Made by a program: the position numbers and the translations under genes
Shown here: in pieces, positions 47,425 to 60,288 of the stretch
Layout: the number at the start of each line of letters is the position of its first letter
Numbering within the stretch: the first letter of the stretch is position 1
Assembly: GCF_031755915.1 (NCBI RefSeq)
Contig: NC_083386.1
Span: 21,809,001 to 21,873,000, forward strand
DNA: 64,000 bases
Source: Ziziphus jujuba
Lineage: Eukaryota > Streptophyta > Magnoliopsida > Rosales > Rhamnaceae
Reading direction: 5' to 3'
Notes under the pieces: model-generated
The model's input: only the letters and a program-made list of their open reading frames with translations
What the model was told of the DNA's origin: nothing
Databases searched by the model: none

Positions 47425-49483
47425 AATGCTATCAGAGCCAGTTACCAGCGATATATAGGGTTCGTTGTCAACAAGCTTAAACAAAAGATTTGAGCATAGC
47501 ATGAGGTAGATTTCGCTGAGACGAAGAGAACAAGCCCAACCAGACCTCCACTCGACTTTGCACGCCCCTCCACGCACCAGTCAAAACTTTCTATAGATTT
47601 TCACGCATCAGTCAATGATCCAAGTGCCTTCCACACTCCTTCAAGTTGAGCTGAGCACCAGAGCAGACTCACCGAGCCGAGTTGAGCCACGATCCAAGCC
47701 GAACCACATCAGCAGCTAGCTTAACTGCCATGTATGACATGTCATCTGGTTTGCCATATCATCCGCCACGTTAGTGAATGTCCTAAATGTAACACCCCGT
47801 CCCGAACAACATTGAAATTTTCTTCATGTTGATCGAGGTTGATCGGGTTTGACCGCCATTGATCGAGAGGGGTTAAAATTTGACTTTTTGATCCGGATAG
47901 AATTTCTCTTTGACCGGGATATCGTTGCAAAGTATGCATCAACACAAGTCCATAGACTAGTAGCACATAAAAAATGGAGCTACAGTTTGAACGATATGAG
48001 CAAAACAAGTTAAAGTCTTAACTGCCCAAGGGGTGCCCGAGTTGACCTTTTGTTCGTACAAAGTTGAGCTTTGATTTATGTATGGTTGTGAAGTACTCGT
48101 CGATGCGAGTTCATAAACTAGTGGCACGCCAGAAACGGATATGTGGTTTAAAAGTTATGGATCTACAAAGTTTTCTAATATATCATTATTTTATTAATTT
48201 CTTTTCCTTTTCTTTTTGTTTCTTTTTCTTTTTTCCTTTATTTTTTTTCTTTCTTTTTCTTTTCTTTCGAGCACATGAAAAAGAGGGGGGGAATGGGTAC
48301 TATTCATCATCACCCCTCTCTCCCTCTCTCTTTCTTTCTCTCTCTCTCTCTCCCCCGTCAATATCTCTCTCTTGGTCTGCATCATTTTCGACCACACGTA
48401 CTAGCCACAGGTGAAGCCCAGTCGTCGGCGAGCTCAGTTGCCAAGTTTGGCAATTGGTCAACTAGCGTCGAGCCCAGATAGGCGGATGAAACCGGCGGCG
48501 GCCAATTTTGATTCTTCGGCAATTTTGCTATTTTTTGGCCAACCTAGTCCGATTTCATACTCTTCTTCCCCTATTTTGGACCTCCTGAACTTGATTTTGA
48601 GGTTCGTTCAGCTCAATTCCCTGCTGTTTGGGAGACACGACAAGTTGAAGTTCGGTCGAAACCTTCCGTCCATTTTCCAGCCACCTCCAGTCTAGTTGAG
48701 TCCAACAGAGGTTGGTAATGTGATCCTTGTTTCATTAGCTTTCCATAGATACCTCATTTGCGAATTTTGAATACCGTTTGTATTAGCTCCTCGGGTACCA
48801 GGTATTATTTACCTGAATAAAATATTAATTTATTTGATTCTGTGTAATATTGTTATTATAGGAGCACGTGTGAGTCATAGAATTGATCCTATGGAGGATC
48901 TTGGTTGGATTGCGTGCTCGAGGTGAGTGATTCACCTTCAAACTTAATTTTGAGTGTTTAATTACATGTATTTATTTGAAAATGTGATATTTCATGTGTT
49001 AATTGTTTAGTAAAATTATATTTGAAATTTTGATGGCATATTTTGAATAAATTGAAATGTATATGTGCGTTAAAGCATAATTTGATTTTGACAAATTATG
49101 GAGATTTTATTTTTATGAAATTCAATTTTAAAGAAATTGTGAATTTGAATTGTTGTTGAATTTAATTGTGAATTTATTTATGTTTTATAAAAATGTATTT
49201 ATATATTGATGAATTGTGGAATTTAATTATATTTTGAATTTTGAGGAATTGAAGGAATATTTATTTTAAATTATTGTTAATTTCATTGATGGATTTGAAA
49301 TTGATGGAATTTATGCGATGGATTTATGATGATGATTTATAAAGGAATTGTGGAAAGTTTACGGGTTTAATTGAATGGAATAAACCTGGTGGTACTTATG
49401 AAAATTTTGAGATTTTGAAAATGTATGAATTTTATGATTTTTAGATGCATCGTACACGTACTGGTGTTCTATATATATAGATA

Positions 49484-49560
49484 TGATTAGCGCGCAGGTG
49501 GATGTGGTTAGTGCGGAGGTGGGTGTGAGTAGCACACAGGTGATTTATGAGGTTGTTCTG
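49484..49560 (+). repeat. Short tandem units in solo LTR copy 2
   Basis: About three copies of a 22-25-bp unit resembling gattagcgcgcaggtgga. It lies at the same relative position as the longer-unit array of copy 1. Confidence 0.6.
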
Positions 49561-50658
49561 TGGTTGCCATTGGACGAGGGTAGGCTGCCTTTCCATGGCC
49601 GGGACGTCTATTTGTAGTGGTGCGGTGGGACGCCATGCGACTGTATGCTAGTTTTTCTCTTTAACCTCCTGTCTGGCGGTGCTTGGAACGCTAGGTACCA
49701 TTGGCACCACTGGTATATAGTGGGTGCATCATATGGTTTTCACGACATGATTTTAGTTATACAATATTTTAGAAGTTTATTTAAATTAAAATATTTTTAA
49801 TAGTGTTTTATAAATTAAATTATTTTGGTATTCTAAATTGAGTTCTATTGTTAATTATTTGGTTTTATTTAATTTATTTAAATATTCCTTGGATCATTTT
49901 AGTATAAACTTTATTGTGATTTTGTATTATTTGTTATGATACCTTATTTATAATTTAATATTTGTTATTAGAATTATTTTTATATTTTTACCTCTCACTA
50001 TAAATTTTGGATTGTTAATTTATTGCCTTTTATTTAAATATGTTATGGATTTTGGGACTTAAAATATCGGGTTTTGTGAAACGTTTTAAAAAGGAAACAT
50101 TTCAAACTGAGTGAATCGTAAGGGTTTTAAGAGAAAATGTTATTTTCAAATACTTAATAATTAATTACTTACTTATTTATTATTGATTAATCAAGTTTAT
50201 AATATTATTATATTATTATTAGTTATTTTCCTGATTAGTAGATTGGATCACTCACTGAGATGATTAGCATCTTATGTTTTTAAATTCCATTCCTTTAGGC
50301 CCAGATTAGTCGACGTTGATCGTCTGGGGGCAAGCTCGACGTCTTGGTTCGTTGCCGAAAGTCTAAGAGGCTTTTCCTTTTCTTTCTATCTTGTATTATT
50401 TCTTTTTATCTTGAATTGTATTAAATTTCATATTCAATTGTATTGATAACGCTCTGTATACTATTTGGATGATTATTTATTTGATTCTGCATTGGTTCCC
50501 TGTCATTTATTTGAAGTGTTGAAATTTGTGGTAATACTTTGTATTAAGGTGGGAGTAATAAGGTGGTGTATATAGAAATGTATTTTCAGTGTAGGAAAAT
50601 TATGGTAAGTCCAACTCTTAGGGGAGGTTCTGCCGGATTTTCCATTGGAGAGTCTGGT

Positions 50659-53594
50659 TGTCAGGACCCGTCTAGAATTCCTTCCCGGAACCCTAGACAG
50701 CCCTGATCCCAGGGAAACCCTACCGGACCCTCCAACGGAAAATCCGGCAAAGCCTCCCCTAAGGGATTTACTTACCACAAATTACCTGCACTGAAAACAC
50801 ACATCTATAATCATCCCCTTATTCCTCCCGCAACTACAAATTGTTCCACAAATTTCAGCACTTCTCAAAAGCAACAACAGTCCAGTGCATAAATAAAACA
50901 GAAGTATCCCAATAGTATACAGAGCTTTAAGGAGTGCTAAACAACAGAAATACAACAAGGCTGAAAAGAAATAATACACTGAAATGAAAGAGTACAGAAG
51001 TACTTCTCGAAACACAACAGCAGCGGAAAACTTGGTTCGCTCCGGAAGAACGTCTACCACCACTTGCATCTAAGGGAACGGAATTTAAGAGTGTGAGATG
51101 CTAATCATCTCCGTGAGTAACCCGAACTACTAAACACCTTTTGATAATAAAAATAATAGTAATAGCAATTAAGGAATAGAACAAATACCAACAATTAATA
51201 AATAAATAATAATAACTGTTGGAAAATAATAATTTCCCTCAAAACTCTCACCAAACGCTCCGTTTGAAATGTTCCTTTTTTAAAACCTTTTCGCAAAACC
51301 CAATGTACATACCTCCCAAAAACCAAGGGATTAAACCATTAATAAGCAATAGTTAAATAAATACATACCCCAAATATATAATTAAAATGTAATAAATTAT
51401 AGTAAATAATTTTGAACACCTTTGGGGTTTAAAACATTATTTGCAATTTACACCGACGCACCACACCATATACCGGTGATGCCTTCCGATACCCAGCGTC
51501 CCAAGCACCGACTGGCGGGGGGGGGGTTAAAGAGAGAAACCTGCAACGGTCACTTCGGCGTCCCGACAGTACCGCTGCTAAAACCATCAACCCGGCCAAG
51601 GAGGGGGGCGGATATGCGCAACAATAACCTTGCCTGCCCACGGTCCAATGGCAACTCACGGGTGAAGTAATAACCGCACGCTAAACCACATAATAACCGC
51701 GTGCTACCACGTGTCCATACACCATACACCTGAACACCAATACTGTATGAGTGCGTCTAAAAATAACATAAATAACCAACCGTACCGTTTTTCCAAAAAC
51801 CACCGTGGGAAGTATACCAAATTTTCACAAAACACCATCCCACATATTTTTATTTAATAACCCGGTACAAAACATTGATAACCAATAAACCACAAATTTT
51901 CTCGAAGTACGAGATGCAACCATAAAAATACCGCGGGCATAATTTATAAAATATAACCAAATATTTTCGTAAAATATTTAACCCAATTATGCCCCGAAAA
52001 ATTAATACTGAAAACCACGTAAAATTAATACCGAAACATATCTTGCTCATGCATAACAAATTAAACCACAGATAAAACCATAAATAAACCACACCACATG
52101 AGCATAATTTAAATACCAATTTAAATACAAATTAAATATAATTAATTGCCCGAAATAATTTTTGAAGGTGGGTCACTCACCTTGAGCACGCAAATCAACT
52201 AAGATCCTCCTCGGGATCAACTCCACTACTCGCGCGTGCACCTAAACAACCACAGTGCACAAACCAAAAATATTAATACTTTATTCGGGTAATTCCCAAA
52301 TGGATACCCGGGGAGCGAACAGCAAACGACATCTAAGGGTTACGAGTTATATACCGAATCGAAGCTCGCGTGATGCTAATCACAGATCCGGTCTTACTTT
52401 CCGGTGATCGGACCCGACGGAGTCGGAATCTCGCCGGAAAGCTTTTCGAATTTTGGCTCCGAAATTCTCCCAAACCGTCGTGAATTGGCGGAAACGGAAG
52501 CCGGATTCGGGTTCAGGAGGTCGAACATAGTTGACTGGAGCTGGCCGGAAATTCGGGTACTCGCTGGAACAGTACTTTCCAGCGAGCCGCCGCGGTCACC
52601 GGCAACCGTCGCCGGCGGCGGCGCGTGCGGTGGCCGTTGGTCGTGAAATTTTGCAGACTTGTAGATCATGAGGAGAGCAACCCAACGGGACCGGCGGTGA
52701 GCAAAACAGAGGTCGGACGGCGGAGAAATCACCGATTGAAGATTTTCGGCCCCTCGCCGGAAAACGCTCCGATCCTGGCGCGTCGATGGTCCGATGGCCG
52801 TGACTTTTGGTGGGTCGGCCGGACTTGAGGAGAGGATCAAGGGTGTATGGCGCGTGTGGCCGGAAAATGGCCGGAAGTGGGTCGATTTGCGGTGGCCGGC
52901 GGTGGAGGGGAAAAACTCGCCGCCGAACTTCGAAGGTCTGATCCGGGCGCGTCCGGCGGCCGTTCACCGTGAAACTTGGAGGTTTTGCCGGAAATGGGGA
53001 GGGCAAGCTTGCTGGCCGGCGCCTGCACAGTAACTCGGCTGGAACAGTGGAAAAACTCCGGTGGTCGACGGTCTCTCTCTCTCTCTTTCTCTCTCTTCCC
53101 CGGGAATTTTATCAAATAAAAACCCCTGTGTGACACTGTTCATGCCATGTGGACCAATCAGAAGCTGACACGTGGCATTTCACTGTTCATCGACCCAAAA
53201 ATATTAAAATAATACGGTATCCGATAAACTTCAAACGTCCATAACTTTTCAACCGGATGTCCGTTTCGAGCGTGCCGCTAGTCTGTGAACTCGTATCGAC
53301 GAGCACTTCACAACCATGCACGAGTCAAAGGTCATTTCCCCATAAATAAAAAGTCAACTCCGGCACCCTTGGACAATTTGGACCGCAATTTGTTTCGTCC
53401 ATAACTTTCAAACCGTAGCTCCGTTTTCGACGTGCTACCAGTCTACGAACTCATGGCATCGTGCACTTCGCCATGGTACCCTGGTCAACTCGAAATTCCA
53501 ACTGGATCAAAAAGTCAACTTTTGACCCCTTGGTCAACGGTCAACCTCGGTCAACGTGCACGGATTCCGGTGCGATTTGGGACGGGGTGTTACA
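50659..53594 (-). mobile_element. Long solo LTR (family A, copy 3), nested in copy 2 in opposite orientation
   Basis: On the plus strand it begins TGTCAGGACCCG (50659) and ends GGGGTGTTACA (53594), the inverted image of the family ends; 2936 bp. Target repeats are ctggt (50654-50658) and ttggt (53595-53599), four of five identical. Removing the insert restores the family sequence gtc(t/c)ggtagggtttccctggg in copy 2, which the insert itself contains as ccggtagggtttccctggg on its minus strand. About 52340-53060 is strikingly GC- and CpG-rich. Confidence 0.9.
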
Positions 53595-53916
53595 TTGGTA
53601 GGGTTTCCCTGGGATCAAGATTTATCTGGGGTTCTGGTGAGAGATCTTGGACGGATCCTGATATAAATTTTTTAGAAATTGTAGAAATACCTTTATAATT
53701 TTATTATTTGCAGGTTTTTCCTGAACTTTTGGTATTTGTAATTTGACACTAAGCTTTTGGAAATTGTTCTTTGGCCTTAAATTTTTTGACATTTAAATTT
53801 TGACCCGAGAGGAGTCAAATCCAATATTTTTTACCATTCCATACACATTGATGGACTGTGTTTTGCCAAATTCAGCTCCATTTTTTTTATTTTATTTAAT
53901 AAATCTATTGCAAAGC

Positions 53917-56900
53917 AAGATGTCAATGGACAAATCATATTCGGAAGCTATGATCAAGCTTACTGCTACCAACTATCCATCATGTTGGGCAGGAGACTAA
54001 CGCATATGCTTGCTGGAAGAAGTTGAAGAACATGTACCAAGCCAACACTACTTAGAATAAAGCCTTGTTGATGAGACATTTGGTGAATTTGAAGTTGAAG
54101 AATGGAACTTCTGTAGCCGAGCACACTAGTATGTTTTAGAACTTGGTAAATCAGTTATCTTCCGTGGAGATACAACTAGGGGATGAGGAACAAGCACTTC
54201 TACTTCTTAGCTCTCTTCCAGACAATTGAGAGACATTGGTAGTCTCTCTCAGCAATTCGGCTCTTAACGGCAAAATTACCATAGCTATGATAATGGATGC
54301 CTTATTTGATGAGGAGGCTACGAGGAAGGATATTGGCAATTATCAATCACATGCCTTTTTCATAGAGAAACGGGGGAGACAGCAAGAAAGTAGTCAAGAT
54401 AGGGGAAAAGGAAGGAGTCAGAGCAAAAGTAGATCCACAAACGGAAGGAGATCAGCATATAAGTATCATTATTGTAGCTGAGAAGGTCACTTAAAGAAGT
54501 ATTGTAGGAAGATGTTGGGAAAGTAGGGATAGAAAAACAATCAACCGAAGAAGGATGGTGAAACTTTAGTGACTGTTAGAGGAGAAGTGGCATATTGTTC
54601 CACACATGAAGAAATATGCCTTCACATTACAAGCCAAAAAGTCGAATGCGTAGTTGATACTGTAGCATCCTACCACGTTACTCCGCACATAAAGTTTTTC
54701 AAACCATACAAAGTAAGAGACCTTGGCACAGTGAAGATGGGAAATAATAGTTTCGCTAAGATTATTGAAACTGATGATGTTCAAATAAAAACTAAAATTG
54801 GATATGTGATTACTTTAAAGGATGTCCAACATGTTTCAAAGCTTCAGCTTAATCTGCTTTCAGGAATAGCCTTTGATAAGGAAGGCTTTGGCAACCACTT
54901 TTACAACAGTACATGAAAAATGAGAAAAAGTACTATGATTATTGCTCAAGGACATATTTGTGGAATACTCTACAAGATTCATGTAAAGATTTGTGCAGAT
55001 AGCCTCAATATTATAGAATGAGAGGCATCTCATAATTTGTGGTATTAGAGACTCGATCACATAAATGAGAAAAGATTGTCTATATTAATGAAAAGAAGCT
55101 TGTCACTATTTTTAAAGATATTGTGCTAGATCCTTATAATCATTGTTTACATAGTAAGTAACACAGAGTCTCATTTAAATCCTCTTTAATGAGAATATCA
55201 GAGCTATTTAGTCTTGTGCACTCTGATGTTTATGGTCCTTCGGAGGTGGAATCTCTTGGTGGCAATATATATTTTCTAACCTTTATAGATGATGCTTTTC
55301 AGAAAGTGTGAGTTTATTTACTGAAGATGAAAGATCAAGTTTTAGATCACTTCAAAAAGTTTCATGCCATGGTAGAGTGTGAGATAAGAAAGAAGTTGAA
55401 ATGTTTTCGCTTAGACAATGGAGGTGAGTATACTTCCAGAGAGTTTGATGCCTATTGTAGAGGACATGGTATTTGACATGAGAAGACGGTCCCTGGCACT
55501 CCACAACATAATAGTGTAACTAAGAGAATGAATTGATAATTATGAAGAAGGTCAGAAGCATGATCATTATGCTTAAGCTGCTAAAGCCATTCTAAGGAGA
55601 AGCCGTTTGTGCTACCTACTATTTGATTAATAGATCACCATCAGTACCATTGAATTTTGAAATTTTGAAAAAAATATGGTTTGGTAAGAACCCCTTCTAC
55701 TTTCATTTAAGAGTATTTGGAAATTTAGACTTTGCACATGTATCCAAGGAGTTTAAATAGAAGCTCAATGCAAGGACTACTCCATGCATTTTTATTAGAT
55801 TTGGAGATGAAGAATTCAGATATAGATTATGGGATTTAAAGGCAAATAAAGTTATTAGAAGCAGGGATTCCTTGAAAACCTGATGATAAAAAACATCGAA
55901 AAGCCCATGAAGTCTACTAGTACTAGTGCCCATGATTTTTTCCTGATCCAATACCAACACAACCCATCATAGATGATAACAAAGTGCATAAAGAATTACC
56001 AGAAGTAGAATGGAAGAGAGAAAAAGATGTTAAGTAGGGAGAGACTTAAACGCCATAAGCTGTAGGACTATCACAGCGATTAAATGATGGTACATCTCTC
56101 CAAAGATCTAAACAATACTGTATTTCATCAAAGAGATATCCAAAATCTCAATATATTCTGCTTTTTGAAAAGGGAGAGGCAGAAAGTTTCCAGAAAGCTA
56201 ATTCCTATTATGACAAGAAAAATAGTTCCATGCAATGCAAGATGAGATGAAATCTTTGCAAAATAATCATACTTATAAGTTAGTTAAGCTTCCAAAAGGG
56301 AAGAAATCACTGAAGAATAAATGGATGATCAAGTTCAAGAAAGATGGCAGTGAACGGGTGGTGAAGCATAAAATCCGATTGGTCATCAAAGGTTTCCTTC
56401 AGAAGAAAGGAATTAACTTTGATGAGATTTTATCACCAACGGCGAAGATGACTTCAATACGAGTTATTCTCAGTCTAGTAGCCTAATTAGATCTAGAGTT
56501 TGAGCATATGGGTTTGAAAACAATTTTCCTTATGGTGTTCTACATGAGGAGATTTATATGAAGTAGCCAAAATGTTTTGAGGTTTCATAGAAAGAGAATC
56601 TTGTTTACAAGCTGAAGAAGAGCTTGTATGGTGTCAAGCAATCACATAGGCAGTGGTACAAGAAATTTGACCCTTTTATGGTAAGTTAAGGATACAAGAA
56701 GACTATGCAGACCAGTGTGTTTTTATTTAGAGATTTACAAATGGAAACTTCATTGCACTTTATTATATGTCAATGATATGTTGATTGTGGGACAAGATGC
56801 AATGAAAATTAGTTAGCTGAAGAATGAACTTTCTAAGTCATTTGATATGAAAGATTTGGGACCAGCTCAACAAATTTTAAGAATGCAAATAGCTTGAGAT

Positions 56901-57706
56901 AGGAAGAATCACAGGTTATTTCTATCTTAGGAGAAGTATGTCAAACGAGTGATAAAGAGATTCAGCATAGATAAAGCCAAATCAATCAGCATTCTACTAG
57001 CAAACCATTTCAAATTGAGTAAGAGATCATGCCCCTCATCCAAAGTAGAGATAAAGGAGATGCATTCAGAGCCTTATTCTTCAGCGGTGGAAAGTATGAT
57101 GTATGCAATAATATGTACTAGACCAGACATTGTTCATGTAGTTGGTACAGTGAGTAGATTTCTTTTAAATCCTGAAAAGAAATATTGAGGATTCTCAGGT
57201 ATCTTAAAGGTATATCGAAAGCATGCTTGTGTTACAGGGGAGGTGATATAGTTCTAGAAAGCTATATAGATATAGATATGGTCGAATACCTTGATAGGAA
57301 GAAATCTACTTCATATTATCTGTACACTTTTACTGGAAGACCTGTATCATAGCAGTCAAGATTGTAAAGTGTAACTTTATCTACGATAGAAGTAAAGTAC
57401 ACTGCCGCAGTGGAAGCCAATAAGGAAATGTATCGTTTACTTCATGAACTGGGCATCAAGTAAAAGGACTATAAAGTACATTGTGATAACCATAGTGCTA
57501 GGGGTTTAAGCAATTACTCAATGTATCATTCCCGAACAAAGCACATTAATATATGCTATCATTGGATATGCGATGTAATAGAGCATAAATTGCTTAGATT
57601 GGTGAAAGTTCACATAAAGGTGAATCCAATAGATATGTTTATAAAGGTTGTCACATTAGAGAAGTTGAAGCTGTGTAGAGACATTACTAGAATAAATGGT
57701 AGGTAA
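53917..57706 (+). pseudogene. Copia gag-pol of the old element, heavily decayed
   Basis: Gag starts near MSMDKSYSEAMIKLTATNYP (53920) and runs with stops to a degraded zinc-knuckle region (CS*EGHLKKYC, about 54475). The protease region near 54640 reads VDTVASYHVT instead of the expected DSGAS. Integrase motifs are visible: FLTFIDDAF (55275), RLDNGGEYTS (55410) and TPQHNSVTKR (55500). Reverse transcriptase follows: NNHTYKLVKLPKGKKSLKNKW (56265) and VIKGFLQKKGINFDEILSPTAKMTSIR (about 56380-56460). The RNase H end includes STIEVKYTAAVEANKEM (about 57380-57430) and YHSRTKHINI. Many in-frame stops and frameshifts, and the DSG protease motif is lost. Confidence 0.85.
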
Positions 57707-57799
57707 CCATCAAGTTTTTGAAATGCAGCTGAATGAGTAGAACTATGGGGTCCAACCTCCTTCTAAAACCCAACCTATTAAGGTTTCTTTTAAAGTTAC

Positions 57800-58335
57800 T
57801 ATCACAAAAGATTGTAGTAGCTCTCACTTGCTCGAAATGCAGCTCTTCTAGAATTTTCTTTAGCTAGATAACTTGACAACATGGTTTATTGTAATAACAA
57901 ACTCAGCATTGTGCTTGATAAAGTGACAATTGGTTGGTTGGTAGATGACCATGAAACAACCCTTATGCCAAGCACAAAAACATAACCTATTATGCTCCTT
58001 CTATCATCTTAATTTGTTATATATTCGTTGTTAGTAAACCCATTCAAATATGAATTTTTACTCTTTTGGTAGAACAACCTAATAACAACCCTTATGCCAA
58101 GCACAAAAACATAACCTATTATGCTCCTTTTATCATCTTAATTTGTTATATATTCGTTGTTAGTAAACCCATTCAAATATGACTTTTTACTCTTTTGGTA
58201 GAACAACCTAATATCTTTAGTTCCTTGCAAATAATGAAGGATTCTCTTGGTAGCTAAAAGATTCAACATTTTTTGTTTCTCCATGATAACAATAAGGCTA
58301 AGTTTGTATAGTTGAGTTTCGATAGAATTCATGAA
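57800..58335 (-). mobile_element. Minus-strand copia RT/RNase H fragment
   Basis: On the minus strand the segment reads ATKRILHYLQGTKDIRLFYQ and GFTNNEY (58270-58150), the copia RT/RNase H connection, and near its other end KILEELHFEQVRATTIFCD (about 57860-57805), the copia RNase H choice motif. It is orientated against both neighbours. A 129-bp internal duplication expands its middle. No LTR is attached, so it is a fragment. Confidence 0.75.
57955..58212. repeat. 129-bp tandem duplication in the copia fragment
   Basis: Two adjacent copies beginning aacaacccttatgccaagca, with only about two differences by eye. Recent compared with the decay of the surrounding sequence. Confidence 0.9.
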
Positions 58336-58530
58336 CCTCTTGGGTTGCTCATATGAGGATAAGTGTATGTTATTATATCAATCAACATATATCAGATAAA
58401 CATGTAAGCCATCAGATAAGGTTGATAATATTGTATAAATACTTGTGTCACAAATTCAATATAATAAGACTTCCTCTATTCCTCATTTTGTGTGTTTGTT
58501 CTTACATGGTATCAGAGCATTAAAACTCAT

Positions 58531-60251
58531 ATGAATATTACAGACCCGATGGCCAGTTTATCCTCCTCTATTATTCTTCATGTTTCTACAATTCCCAAAC
58601 TTTTTGAAGTTACGTAGCCCACATATAATTTTTTGTTTAAATTGAAAAGAAACAATTATATTATTTTGTAGTCTCAAGTATTGCCAACCAAAATAGGAAG
58701 CAATATGGACTGTTTCATTGATGAAAGTCTTGCTCCTCCTCCACCAATACTGATAGCATAGTCGACAGTTAACGAACAAACTATGGATTCGTAAGTTTCA
58801 AATTCGGAGTACTAATTGTGAAGGCATCTTGATCAAGCACTTATTGCTTAGATTCGCTTATCAATCTCCTCTAATATATTAACCAATATCACCAAAGCTT
58901 CAATAGCAAAAACTTCTCATCAATTTTGGCATTCTCTTGAATGTTTATTTGGAAGCCAATCACGAGCTAAGATTATGAAACTTAAGATCCATTTTCAAAC
59001 TATCAAGAATGACTCTCTCTCAATGACTTGTTATATCACTAAAATGAAGAGTATTGCTGACTCTTTATGTAACAACCAGTATCAAAATACCCCTGTTGTA
59101 CAAGTTTGATCGGGTTTGACCAAGTGGACCATGTGTGGGTCCTAGGTTGACTTTTTCTTGACTGATACCTCATTGTGTAGAGCTCGTCAATATGAGTTCA
59201 TAGACTAGTAGCATGCCAAGTTCTGAGTTATGAATAAAAAGTTATGGTTCTGAGAATTTTTAAATATCAGTTTTATATCAATATCCAAACCAATCATAGA
59301 TTTTTATCTGTTAGTGATCCAAGGCCCTATATAAATGCCTAACAGTAAACAAATCCCAAAATATCCATTTATCCCTTAAAACCTGAGAAAATTATCTCTA
59401 GATCCATGGGTCTGAACTAGGTCATTTCTAACATGTTTAATGCCCAATCGGATGATCATTGTTTTCTCAAATTTCTACCACTATCTACCTATACCTGCTA
59501 GTCACCCACCTCTGAATGACCATGCCAGCCAAATTTTCGGCCAAACGGCTGATGCACCAAGATCGGCTTTGAAACCGATGGTTGCAGTTTGGCATTTTTC
59601 AACTGTTTGGCCATTTTTCATCTGTTCCAAACCAAGCCACATGCCTTTTCCCCCAATTTTTGGACCCTCTGAACCAATTTTCGTGCTCCATTGTTGAGAT
59701 TCCTCATCGTTTGGGAGATACATCAAGGGGAATTTTGACCGAGTTTTGTGATAAGTTTTTTGACCACCGAAGTCACTGTTGGATCGAGATGAGCACACCA
59801 TTTTATTTCTTATCTCTTGGGCTTTCCATTGATATAAATTTTGTGAATTTTTGATATCGCTTGATAATTTTTCTATTTTTGGGTCAATTAGTTAAATACC
59901 AAGTAAATTTGGACTGTGTTTGGACGAAATTGGTCAAATTTGTTAAAATTGAGGTTAGATTAGTATACAAATTGGCCTTCAAATGAAACGCTCCAATTTT
60001 GGGTACCGTCCTAAGGATACACAATATAATTTGAGCGTTCAGTGTCCAATTTAGGTAATTTTATAGTGGTATAAATTATTTTAAGACATTTGGTACACAT
60101 CAATGTCTTGGTTTAGTTGTTGGAGCCTGATAAATATTTTATTATATTACAGGCACTTGTGTTGAGTTTGGAGGCAACCCTATGGAGGAACAGGATTGAG
60201 CATCGACAGTACAATGAATGGTTATATTTTTAAAATGCTTTGGCCATGTAG

Positions 60252-60288
<37 letters not shown>

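Larger units (their letters stand above)
47788..53663 (+). mobile_element. Long solo LTR (family A, copy 2), interrupted by copy 3
   Basis: Begins TGTAACACCCCGTCCC at 47788. Its body runs to 50658, is interrupted by copy 3, and continues 53600-53663 ending GGATCCTGATA. Without the insert the length is 2935 bp, one base different from copy 3. The flanks, ctaaa on the left and (a)taaa on the right, are only an approximate target duplication. It sits in the 5' untranslated part of the old copia element. No internal coding region. Confidence 0.85.
47107..57800 (+). mobile_element. Old copia-type retrotransposon, interrupted by nested solo LTRs
   Basis: 5' LTR 47107-47424 (TGTGGGGCCCTAACC ... ATCACAACA) with a TATA-like cttataaatag at about 47217, followed by tgctatcagagcc, a slightly mutated initiator-tRNA-Met primer site. 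The internal region resumes after the nested elements at about 53664, with gag-pol remains to 57706. A truncated 3' LTR begins near 57747 (tatggggtccaacctccttc), matching the first part of the 5' LTR, and is cut at about 57800 by a minus-strand copia fragment. The coding region is full of stops, so the element is dead and is the oldest layer of this nest. Confidence 0.8.

Noticed and set aside
48194..48414. Open frames with Phe-rich or Lys/Glu/Arg-rich translations
   Set aside because: They translate T-rich or CT-repeat DNA in the solo LTR; no domain or start context.
52394..53136. Several overlapping open frames of 66-148 codons in the GC-rich block
   Set aside because: Open in many frames on both strands because of high GC content, low-complexity Arg/Pro/Ser translations, and located inside a solo LTR.
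47788..53663. A single large inverted-repeat DNA transposon with TGTAACACCCCG ends
   Set aside because: The two halves are separate siblings: the junction has LTR ends and a 5-bp repeat, and copy 2 continues for 64 bp beyond copy 3.
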